Assembly: GCA_963971405.1 (NCBI GenBank)
Contig: OZ020486.1
Span: forward strand, 16,329,419-16,393,418
Direction of reading: 5' to 3'
Length of the DNA: 64,000 bases
Origin: Psococerastis gibbosa
Taxonomy: Eukaryota > Arthropoda > Insecta > Psocodea > Psocidae
Shown here in pieces: positions 11,054-22,600 of this stretch (the first letter of the stretch is position 1; each line of letters starts with the position of its first letter). Under the pieces are notes generated by a model. The model saw nothing but the letters and a program-made list of their open reading frames with translations, ran no database searches and was not told where the DNA came from. Position numbers and translations under genes: made by a program.

Positions 11054-12470
11054 GAGGATGCTCACTTAATTGTCATTATTATACCATTATGTAGGCTATG
11101 CATAATAGAATTTTTGGTTTGTATTTGAGTAGGCTATAGCTATTTCGTCATTAACGGAACCTAGGTAGGCCTACTCACAGAACAACATTACTACTCATTA
11201 TTCATAAAGCTAAACTAAAGCTAGCCTTTATGCGCAATGATCATGTGTAGGCCCTATATGTAGGAGCTTGCGTGTATACAGTAGTTAAACATTTTTAAAC
11301 TTTGTTCATTAACACATTCCTATGTTACGATTTTTATTATTGTTGGGAGGGTGGGAAAACTAGGTATCTTTTTATATTCATGGAAGAATTCTTGTGACAT
11401 ACATTATACACTACTGTAAGTTACGATTACATTAAAATTAGTGATATTCATTGCGTTTTCGTCATTTTCACATTTGAGCATGGTTTTTTATGGCCCATGG
11501 GGGCATTCTGTACAACTTTGTATTTCCTAGCGCTACTGCCTACTTTAAATATTTAGATTGGGGGGGGGGGGGCTCTCGGCTTTCCAAGCCCCCCCCCCAG
11601 AATTTTGGGCTAGCTATGCCCATGGCTTAGCCAACGCCCATAATATAATAAATTGTATAATAATATTATATAATAGTACAAATAGGCCTACTCGTGTGAA
11701 ATGTGCCGTGAAATCAGCCCAGGTCGGTAACCTTTTTTAGCAGCTGGGGGATGGGGCAATTTTCAGTTTTAGACCAAAGAATAAAACAACAAAATTGATT
11801 ACAATCAACTTTGCTAGAAACACTTTAAACAGGGTTTACTTTTTTTATTATCTAAGAAAGAATCGGTCCGAGTTTACTCGAACATGCTTTCCAATTTATC
11901 GATTAGTAGAGAGAGAAAATGATTAATTTCATGGTAAATAAGTTTCCTATTGTTAAATTTCGGATATCACGGGGGGGGGGGGGGGGGTCGCCCACCTGAC
12001 GTCACTGAAGGTGACTTAAATTCTAGATAGGTCAGACCTACACATTACCACACAGCAATAATGGCAGAGCACGCAATGCATTTGAGCGTGAATTTGCTTT
12101 CATTTTTTCAAAAAAAAAAATTTTTTGCACAAAACCAGCTATTTTGGAAAACCAAACTATCCGGTTCCATTACTCAATTTAACACCTAAAACATGCTTGA
12201 AGTTAGAAATCATCGATAGAAAGGTTTCGCAGAAAAATTATTTTTTAGTCATTTTTCATTAAAATTTAGTTATTTTTATTTTTTTACCCCCAGAAGGAAG
12301 CAAACTATCAAGGGGCAAGCGACCCCCCGCATTTTATCAGCATTAATAACGACTACAATATATGTGAATTTAAAAGAAATCGTTGGAGCCGTTTTTGAGA
12401 AATAATTTTTTTAGACGTTTTTTGAGAATAAAACCCCCCCAAATTGAGTCAGCCCAAAAAAAAAAAAAAA
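11054..12470. other. Intergenic, with G/C homopolymer remnants of hAT-type elements
   Basis: No gene recognised. G- and C-runs at 11562-11600 are followed by GGGCTAGCTATGCCCATG. A G-run at 11970-11990 is followed by CGCCCACCTGACGTCACTG. Both look like the right ends of G/C-run hAT elements, but I could not place their left ends. Confidence 0.4.
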
Positions 12471-12479
12471 AAAAAATGG

Positions 12480-12720
12480 TCTGGAGGTATGATTTTTATA
12501 AACCTACATGCCAAATTTCATCAAAATCGACCGAGTAGTTTGCCCGGAAATCGATGAACAGACAGACAGACAGAGCGACAGACAGACATTTCGTAAAAAA
12601 CACTTTTTTGGGTTCCTGGGACCTCAAAACGTGTAAATCCGTTGAATTCTCGGAATCGAAAATTTCGACCATCACAAAGCTTTCCTTATACTATGTATAA
12701 ATTGGAAAGCAAAAGTATTA
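12480..12720 (+). repeat. Dispersed repeat shared with 21590-21780
   Basis: Contains a (GACA)n-like run and then TTCCTGGGACCTCAAAACG, a short AAATCC block and CGAAAATTTCGACCATCAC. The same order is found at 21650-21770. It probably represents the 3' tail of an unidentified retroposon. Immediately after it lies a minus-strand SINE-A. Confidence 0.7.
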
Positions 12721-12732
12721 TTTGCATACGAT

Positions 12733-12890
12733 CAATTCAATGAATGTATCGGAATAACCGCTTTAATCGCCTCTGTAGGTAATGCCTGTGTTGAGTTACG
12801 ACACGTCACCGATTGTATCCATGTGTAGAGACTCGCACAAGTACGAACAAGCTACCACACTATGCCATCGAAGGCCGTTAGGTATATTAG
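12733..12890 (-). repeat. SINE-A copy, minus strand
   Basis: Reverse complement of the SINE-A core: TCGCCTCTGTAGGTAATGCC, GAGTTACGACACGTC and AGACTCGCACAAGTACGA are recognisable. Diverged. Confidence 0.7.
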
Positions 12891-15693
12891 GTACCTACCT
12901 ATCTTTAAAATACGAATCTACTGTAAAAAGTTGGTAACTTAGCCATCTGAATGTGCTATGTTCGTTACCTATTTAATCTTTTGTATATAGACCGGCCACA
13001 GAATGGATATGCTCCGAAAATGGGAGTCATGCCTCCCCCCTCCCCAGGATGCCAAATAATCATAATAATTAATACGCGAATACGAAGGTAGAGTTGAAAG
13101 TAGTGGCTCAGACAATTTCTTATGAGGACATGAGGTAATAAGACTTTTAAAGATTTTTCGGTCAATATTATTGTTGATTTGTATTTACTAGATTTCCTTT
13201 ATTTACTTTATAATTTAATTCTATATTATCATCAGAAACGATAGGGAAACAATAATTATACTGGTAGAGACGGAAATTTTTATTAAATATATAGGACAAG
13301 GTATTAGGTACTAAGTCACATCCAATCGTACAAAACGACAAATGTATACAAAAGTTGATTGAAAGATTAATCCTAAGGGTAGGCAGTTAAACTATTGTAG
13401 CATAGGTACTGAATTTAATTCTGTCTCGACATTATAAAAAAAATTAGTAATCAGGTCGGACATTTGTTACATGATAATTAAATAATTTTTCAATTGGAAA
13501 CAGTAAGCGTACCTGTCATGCACAAAAAACAATATAAATATTAAAAACAATCCCGCATAGCCGATAATAGATGTAAGAAAGAAAGAAAATTTGTCTTTAT
13601 TTTCCACATGGGTGAATTTTGGGTCCACTCTTACAATTAACCCATGGAGGTAAAACATTAATAACAAATGTAGCCTATAATAGACAGCCAAATTAGACAA
13701 TTTCAAAAAAAATATGGTTCATTTTCATGCATAGGCCTAGAAGAAAGAAAATTGTCTTTATTTCCCATATGGGCCAATTTCGGGCCTTTCAGCCCGCTCT
13801 TACAATTAACCCATAGCTATTTTTAGAACGACAAAAATAAAATAAAAACTGTTTTCCCCTGAGCTTATAGGGGGCTGTAAAAAGTCGCCCTGTGTAAACA
13901 AAAATGTGCGAAATAGCAAACTTTTGTTTTTGTCGGTCTAAAATTTTTGTATACATAAATGGGGCCTTACGTGTAAAATTTGTTCACACAATTCTAGGAA
14001 TTTTTTGTAATTGAATTAACATTATATCAAGTCTCTACTACCGATTATAGGTAGTTTCATTTTTCTTGACCCGGCGGTAATAGTAATCCGTCGAGTATTG
14101 CCGTCTATTGGCAAGGTAACAATTTTTCAAATTTATGTAAAATATTCTGGCTGTAAGTAATGTTTTTTACATTTAATGAGGGAACATCTAATTAAAAAAA
14201 ATATTGAACTGGCGTAGTTTCAAACAATTAATGGTCAAGGATGTAGAAAATCATGTCTCTAGTAAATGATGAATCGCGGGAAATAATTGTCAATGCGTAT
14301 ACCTAATTATTTTAAAAGGGAAGTTGAGTCAAGTGCAGAGGCCACGACATTGTGTACTGAAAGTTTAATTTTTTTGGTACGTGCAGTAAGTGCAATCCAA
14401 CAAATTTTTTTGTCACCAATTTCCATATAATACACGACTGATTCCGAAAGTAGCCGATCATTGCCGGGTCAGGAAAAATGAAACTATCTATAGTTAAGTA
14501 TGTGTAATATGCCGGATTAGGCAACGAACTTACCAACACCATACAATTCACAGACCAATTTATACAATGCTGACTGCTGACTGCTGACACAGGAAAACTA
14601 ATTTTAGAACACAATTAAAAATAAAGCACAAACAAATTAAATGTAGCGTATACAAAATTAAATGCAGGAAAATTGACAATTTTTTCTTGTCATAGTTGTA
14701 TGACTAGCCTAGGAAATGAAAGCTGCACAAAAAATGCTGAACCTCAAGCAAGTCCTACTGTAAATAGGCAACTTATGATAAAAAAATTATCATGTACGCT
14801 GCAAAAAAAAAAAAAAAAAAAAAAATACTACCATATTATAAGCCACCGAAAGTTATATACTTTCTTAATGTTTACTTTCCTGATATAAAACACATGGATA
14901 ACATTTTTTAAAACATCTTATTGTACAAAACCATTAAAAACATTGTTCTTTTGGCCATTAAGCATAGATAAAGAATGCCGTATAGAGAAATCGTTTAGAA
15001 AAATCACAGCTCAAAACTGAACAAATAGATATTTGTTCATTCTACAATTAAAATGAAGTGAGACTAACCTAGGCTATGAAAATATAAAATATTTTGAAGC
15101 GACAAAATGTCTTATTCGCTGGACTCGAAAGCATACGTAGTTTTTCATAAATACAATGTGAAATTTCCTGCAATTTTCAGTGTTTTATAATCTAGTTGTT
15201 AGATAAACAATTCCAGAAGCTACATAAAGCAAAATACAAGGCATGATGAAATATCAAAATAAATTATTGGCATACTACAAACACTTCAAAAAGTTTTTAA
15301 AAAAGCACTGTCTTTAGTAACAACTAACATTGGTAATTGACGTTGTTGCCTACTAGCTACTAAATATTTCCAATAAAGTCGCGACACCATTTTATACGAT
15401 ATTTACTGTATGCCATGTTTACAGGTCAAGCAAGCGACAAATTGTAAAAGAAAAATTGGTACTATTTTCTAAGCTTCCAACTAATTAAAATTGTTCAAGA
15501 GGTATAAAAAAATTGTGCGTCAATGTTTAAAAACAATACGAATATACCCTATAGGTAAACTAAAAGCAAAATCTATTCAGTTTTCTTCACTTAACATAAC
15601 AAATTATTTTTGACATGTCAGAAACTGCAAAATAGAAATCATTAAAATTTGTGCACAGACACTCAAAAATGTTGAACGACATAGCGTTTTTAC
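12891..15693. other. Gene-free AT-rich interval
   Basis: No exon, RNA gene or full element recognised apart from the short repeats listed. A 20-plus A-run is at about 14803-14825. Confidence 0.45.
13565..13815 (+). repeat. Two copies of a short AGAAAG-tailed repeat
   Basis: The 13577-13660 and 13741-13815 segments both run AGAAAGAAAAT(T)TGTCTTTATTT(C/T)CCA.ATGGG and end in CTCTTACAATTAACCCAT. The inverse orientation is found at about 19775-19840, in FATP intron 4. A retroposon tail is likely; the family is unknown. Confidence 0.65.
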
Positions 15694-15696
15694 TAA

Positions 15697-15827
15697 GCCG
15701 GGGTTTCCACATACGTCAATGGTCAATGATAAATGTGGTATTGACGTTTTAGCAGACATTAAAAATGTCTGCTACCACGTCAAAACCATATTTACCATTG
15801 ACCATTGACGTATGTGGAAACCCCGCC
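15697..15827. mobile_element. Palindromic MITE, GGCGG family, CATACGTCAATGG subtype (131 bp)
   Basis: Near-perfect palindrome from GCCGGGGTTTCCACATACG to CGTATGTGGAAACCCCGCC, with the family's central AGCAGACATT...AATGTCTGCT core. TAA on both sides (15694-15696 and 15828-15830). A sister copy is at 46655-46802. Confidence 0.9.
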
Positions 15828-16139
15828 TAATCCTGAAGATTGCAATACTCTGATCAAATATGGTCAATGACTATTGATGATTATTTATTTTTATTTATGA
15901 TTAGTCTCTTATATTGAGTAAAACTAGATACCTATTAAGCGTAAGGCAGTCCTTTCAATTTTGTTCACTAGGCCTATTTATATATGGCAAGAATACAGCA
16001 GGTTATTTAAAAAAAATGAGTCAGCCTACATATCTAAGGAAACATTAATCTTATTCTTATTGGGGCGGGTATTAAGGTCCATAGAAAGAGAACTGAAGAT
16101 ACCCATTTCGTTTTCAATGGGTTTAAATAAATAAATAAT

Positions 16140-16325
16140 GACATTTTGTTCTATTAAGAAGCCAACCTAGCGGAGTTAGGGCTATAAAGCTTACACTCAA
16201 CTAGGAAGGCCGGGACCACCTGTTTTACATGCCCACCGAAGCATGGCTAGAAAATGTAGCATGTTTGGGACTCGAACCAACCAAGAGTCCTTACCCCTAC
16301 TCTACATGTCCTGACAGGGGTATGA
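16140..16325 (-). repeat. SINE-B copy
   Basis: Contains GCCAACCTAGCGGAGTTAGG, a short GGCTATAAAGC block, ACACTCAACTAGGAAGGCC, GACCACCTGTTTTACATGCC and GGGACTCGAACCAACC; the last resembles a pol III B box read on the opposite strand. Other copies are at 37410-37520 and 52040-52168, with tail pieces at 54362-54385 and 56590-56625. The side next to the (AAAT)n run is probably the 3' end. Confidence 0.7.
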
Positions 16326-16607
16326 GGTTATAATTGCGACTGGGCACTTAGTTTCAGCGATAGGCACACAGTGAACTTTTACCAGTTACTCAATACATTT
16401 TTGATTTATAAATACACTGTAAGTTACGGGGCAATCTTCACAATTGCTGGACGAACAAGGATTTAAATGAGTCTTATGGGAGTTTTAAATCCATTCTAAA
16501 GTGAAGCAACTTCTCTCACGCATTTCCAGGAGAATGTAACACACCATACGTCTCTTCAAAAGTCAGAGACCATTCACTTCACTTGGATCGTGTTTACGGC
16601 ACGTTTC

Positions 16608-16613
16608 TTTTAT
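16608..16613 (-). promoter_or_regulatory. Candidate poly(A) signal of the FATP gene
   Basis: AATAAA on the minus strand about 37 nt after the stop codon. The 3' UTR would be very short; a later signal may be used instead. Confidence 0.4.
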
Positions 16614-16649
16614 TGTTGTGCCTGACTAAACGTTAATTTCGTTGTACGA

Positions 16650-19600
16650 TTAGAGGCGTCGTTTTCCCTGTATGACGGCATCATAGATATCATGTGTAAC
16701 AGGAACAAAACCGGAACCTTCTCTAATGTACAGCGCATCTTTTACAACACTGGGATTGAATCCATCCCGTTGGAGATCATTTTTCTTCAATTTAAAAGTT
16801 CCTGTCATATCCACCTGTAAAAAACGACGTTATTTGAAATTATTAGATTCATTCGTGTTTTCAATTGCTGGAGCCTGATCATGACGTTTATTATTATTAT
16901 AATAATACAAATCCCAAATCGCCATGATTGGGCTGCAGCAGTTGGACAAAAAAATAATACCATGGCTAATAGCGTATCTAAGCCTGAAGACTGGTAGAGT
17001 ATCCTCTCCCTTGACCACTGCTCTACTTGGGATGTTGCGGTCAGCAACATTGCCGGCATTTTCAATAGCATTGGACTGTAAAATGTATCGGTTTGAATAT
17101 AATAAAATTCCAGGCCAAACCTGAGTCTCGCTTATGTCATTGGTGTCTGTTCGACAATATTGGACAGACAGAATGATCTATACCGGTAGTATAATATATT
17201 TCCAGATTAAAATAATACAATGCTTGTTATAATCATTATCAACCGCAAGCCGACGCCTGTGTGCAGTTTTTACAACTGTCAAAAAAGTAATAGGCTAGTT
17301 AAATATGCATGTAAACAGTCAAATTAAAAATAAAATGGAACATTGTCTTTCATGAAATAAAAGTACCCTAAGTTAAATATGGGGACGAAAAGGAGGACTC
17401 ACGTTATATGAAATAGAGAACATGCTAGCACATGCGCTTCACATATACAGCAAATATTTACCTGCTTCGTAATGCGGATAAACAAAGGGCGCGCATACGG
17501 GGGCAAAGTCCTGTCCAACTCGTTCGCCAACAATGTCAGATTAAGTTGCCCCTCGGGGTCGACGATGGTCGCCATGCCAGCGCGGCCCTCAAGGTCACCA
17601 ACCTCAACACCGTAAACTGTGGCGTCCAGGTTTTCACTCACACTGCTGATGATGCCTTCAACTTCAGCAGTGGACACATTCTCTCCTTTCCACCTAAAAA
17701 CAGATTTTTTTCAATGCTCATCTTCAGTTGTTTTAGGCCAAACAAGTGTTCCAAATGGGTGAGATGGGACATTCACTATTTGAATGTCTGGTGCCACGTC
17801 ACTTCGAAAAGAACACGTACTGTACATCAGCTGCCTGATCATGGCGATTATAATACCGGTATTTATTTAATCCCCTGGTATTAAAAATGTAAACAAGATA
17901 ATTTTATAATGGAAAGTGCTATTCAACCTTTTTTGTTTACATTTTTAATACCAGGGGATTAAATAAATACCGGTATTATAATCGCCATGATCAGGCTGCA
18001 GGTGGCATCAGAAATAAATAAAAATATTTTTGGCGGGAGCGAATGTCCCATCCCTTCTATGTAGAACTCTATGCTAAACTAAATTTTATAAATAACACGA
18101 TCCAAATAAATTGCGATAAACCGTCAAGCAAGTTAATTTGCTATTTCAATATTAAATTCATTCTACACATGCGTATTTTGGTAAAATCATCCTCTCCAGG
18201 GGTGCTACAGTGGAATCAGCCCATTATTTTAGTTGAAACCATCATTGTTCCGTCATTACTTTACCTGAATGTATCTCCTATTCTGTCCTTGAAGTAAATG
18301 TATCCCAGCTCATCAAAAACTAGTATATCCCCTGAACTAAACGCTCGGTCACCATAACGGAAAACATCCCTTAGAACTTTCTTGTTATTTTCTTTTTCAC
18401 CACCCACATAGCCTGCAAATTCTTGAGAACTATTGCTGCTAGATATAATTCCGACAAATGTACCAGGAACACCTGTGTATAACATAAAAACGAAATACTA
18501 TAAACAGACAAGGGCGATTTACGCTCAATTTACGAAATGTGTCTTTAGGCTAAATAGCTGTAAAACCAAATAAATAAAATAGGCTAAAGGCCGTACCATA
18601 TGCAATACTAATACAGTGGTACAGCTAGCTTCCGAAGGACCTAAAATCCAGTAGCGCCACTAAGCCATTTACTAATTCGCAAAAAAAGTCGCTGATCGAA
18701 GCTTGCAGAGTTCCAAAATTCCGCTGAAATCTGAAATACTTTATTTGTATTGGAGGTTGATATGCAGGGAGTAGCTGCCAACTGATCGTTGAGATTGTGA
18801 CCTCAGAAGAAGACACCTGTCTATCTAAAAATACTGGTGATTTTGTGGAAATGGAACTTGTTACTTCTCGGGAGAAAGCCTGAGTTGCCGTCCACTGCAC
18901 CGCTAATTTGAAGCGTACTGAACTCACCTGGATCACAGCGAATACAAAGTCCATTAGAGTCCCTGACAGGCACTCCATTCTCATCAACTTTGATGATGTC
19001 AATGGGCAAAAGACAGCGGGGAACGAACTGAGGGAAAAAGCCAACTGCGCCAACTTGCTTGTCGATGTTAACTGAAGAAAAACAGATCAATAATTATTAC
19101 AACCAAAAATACAATCATCGAACAACCAACTTAATTAATAAGGGATCTCGGTATTATTAACTACGGCAGTGACAGCCTTATTAATGTACTTTTGAAGAGT
19201 TAAATTAATTATTAAGAAAGATACTTAGACTTACTTAAGTTGGTATTTCCTTCAGTAGATCCATAAAGCTCTGCAACTTGGGGTATATTAAATCGTTCAA
19301 CAAATTCATTCCAAATAACGGTACGCATACCATTGCCTAGCACCATTCGAACCTTGTGTTGTTTGTCCTGAGGCTTCGGGGGAACGGCCAGCAAGTATCT
19401 ACACATCTCTCCAATGTACATTGCAATCTGTGAAAATTGTTTAACGAATTAATTCAAAGTAAGTACACCGCATTCAAAATGATTGCAGTAATCGCTCTAT
19501 ATCAATATCGGCGGATTCTAACTTATCGGAATGACCCAGTATTCTCTCCTATTTGTCAATGTTGGGTAAGAGAGTGTACTTCAGCTATTACTGATCCCAG

Positions 19601-22600
19601 CAGAGATGATAAGAATTTGGAGAGTTTCAGGGTGGCTTGTCACAGTTTTCTCATGCAACGGTATTAATGAGGAGCGAATGTTAAGTGAATGGGAAGGGTT
19701 ACGTCCGTGCATACCTCGTTATTTTTCTTATTAGTATTTACTTGTTTATTGTTTTATAATACCGTATAATACTGTGGGTTAATTGTAAGAGTGGGCCAAA
19801 AGGAAAATAACGACAATTTTCTTTCTTTCTTTCTATTACTTATTCAATAAGTCTTATTGGCCTGCAATTACTTGCTGGTCAATAATCCAGGCAATGGAAT
19901 ATATTTTATCCAATGGACGCTATAATACGAGCGCAAAACCAGTATCCCGAGATGATGAAGCAACAATAGAGTCAGGGCTGACGGGACGTGGTCGATCAGA
20001 AAGCGTACTTCCAAACGCTTCGTCACCATCTGCAGTCGACATCTTCAGTGGTAGTCACTACATAGCCTAAGATTGTATCTCAGAGGCTTGGTAGAAACTG
20101 CATATTTGAATCGCTATTTCAGTTGAAATTTAATTTTGTTCAAAACTTAAGTACTTACCGTACAATCATATTTTATGCAGTCATCCCAAAAGTTTGAAGC
20201 ACTGAATTTCTTTCTGATAACGACTGGGAAGCCATTGAGCAGAGCGCACGCTGTGCCGAGAACTCCGCCAGCAGTGTGGTACAGCGGAAGCGAGTTGTAC
20301 AGCACGTCGTTCTCATTTATCGCCAGCACTCGCCATGTTGCGTATGCAAGCGTCAGGTACCTGCAACAACAACGCGCAAACCAATGGACAACTTTCCAAT
20401 ACAAAATCAAACACTCCACCTTGCCGTGATTGGTACAGCGCATCCCCATACTTGACTTACGGAGAGGTAAATTTCAATTGTTAGTTCTCACGAGTCTCAA
20501 CCATGTGGTTTTGCAGACTGCGGACTCCCTATAAGATAAGTAACCGAATGCCCTGCGCCAATCACAGCGAGGCAGGGACCAGCCATGTTTGATTTTGTAT
20601 AAGAAAGTTGTCCACAACGTAGCCAGGAGGAATTGAGTGAGGGAGGGGGTGGGGGCGTCAGGGTTAATTCTAGCTTAATGAATTAGCGCACTGATTAAAG
20701 AAAATTTAAACACTCTTTAACCTGCTAGTGAGTATTCATATACAGTGCTGTGTTATAGAGGTTTGTTGTTGACCTGGAAACCAACCGGTAATTGACCTAT
20801 TTGGTTAACAATGCTTGAAACCTTGCATAAGCCTACATCACACCACTCATACTAATACAAGGGCTTAATAGAAAAACAAATAGCAGGCGTCAATGAGTCG
20901 TTTCCGCCGCTATGAGACGGCGTCTCTGCGATGAATTCCTTCTTTTCCAATGTTTCTCGTGCCAATGGCTCGGATTAGGCGGGGTTTCCATTGACCTCGT
21001 TCGTGAAAGCTGCCGTGATATTGACGTGGTAGCAGACATTTTTAGACTGTCTTTAATGTCTGCTACCACGTCAATATCAGTAGCTTTCACAAACGAGGTC
21101 AATGGTAACCCCACCTTACAAAACATGCAATCAACATTGAATCAGTGGAAACATGGATATGTTGTATGAATTTAAGAGGACATGCTACGTAGAAAATGAG
21201 CACCCCAAAATTTGTTGATTTTATTGACTTTTTATTTTTTAATTTAATTAATAAAGCAAGTCATTAAAGATTTGGCTCATGGAAGTTGTAGAAGACTACT
21301 TCATACATCAGAATATAATAGGAAATATTAAATTTTTGGTACCTTAGTTCATTCATAAATACCAGACAGGAGAAAAATTTCGCGTATTCTGGGATTTTTG
21401 GAAGAACTACAAAACCGAGAAGTAAAAATACGCGATTATATGATGCACGAAGTAGTCTTCTACAAATTAGATGAGCCAAATTTTTAATAACTTGCTGAGT
21501 TCATTAAATAAAAAATGAAAAGTAATTCATTTTGGGGTGCCAATTTTCTACGTAGCATATCGTCTTAATATTATTGCTTTCCTATTTGCGTTAGTTATAT
21601 ATATATATATAGTTATATACGTTAGTATATAAGGAAAGCTTTGTGATGGCCAAACAGACAGACCGAGAGATGGACAATTCGTAAAAATCTCCTTATTGAG
21701 TTCCTGGGACCTCAAAACGTCTAAATCCACTGAAATCTCGAAATCGAAAATTTCGACCATCACATACTAAGTATAAATACAAGCAAGGCCGTAGCCAAGG
21801 GGGGTTCATGGGGGTTCAAACCCCCTACCCCCTCCCCCGAAATGAAACGGCTTGATACTAGATTGAATCGGATTTTGAGGGGGGAAATAAAAACCACTAT
21901 GTAATATCCAATGAAATTTCAAACCCCCTCCCCCTCCCCCGAAATGAAACGGCTTGATACTAGATTGAATCGGATTTTGAGGGGGAAAATAAAAACCACT
22001 ATGTAATATCCAATGAAATTTCAAACCCCCTCCCCGAAAAAAATCCTGGCTACGGCCTTGAATATAAGGGAAAAAATGTCCGTGTGTGACCTTATACTTA
22101 CTTGGCATTCGTAATAATCGCCGCTTTTGGCAATCCGGTTGTCCCCGACGTATAAATATACAATATGTGGTCCTTAAATCCCAGCGAGTCCTTCTTCTCA
22201 GGTGGCGTTTTAAGGGAACTTTTTATATTCGACTCCAGTTCTCGAACGCCATTACTAACCGTTCCACCGTACTGGAACTTGACCATGTCACCAATTTCAT
22301 CAGCAACTTCCAAGAGACAGTCCTTGAATTCAGGGCTGTAGATAATTCCCTTAACTTTGCCACTTTTTAGGGTGTGGACAAGGGGTTTGTTCCGTAAATT
22401 TGTGTTGATCAAGGCGGTTATAACTCCTATTTTAGCGAGTCCCAACCAGTGAGCAATGTATGTAGGCGAGTTAGTCATTAGCAGAGCAATGACATCACCC
22501 TTGCGATACCCCTCAGACTGGAAATAATTAGCCACTTGATTTGAAAAAGCATCTAGCTGTAAGAACATTAATACAAAAATTAGAATAAACTGATCCATCA

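Noticed and set aside
17432-17884. 150-codon plus-strand open frame
   Set aside because: Antisense shadow of FATP exon 8, running on into the intron.
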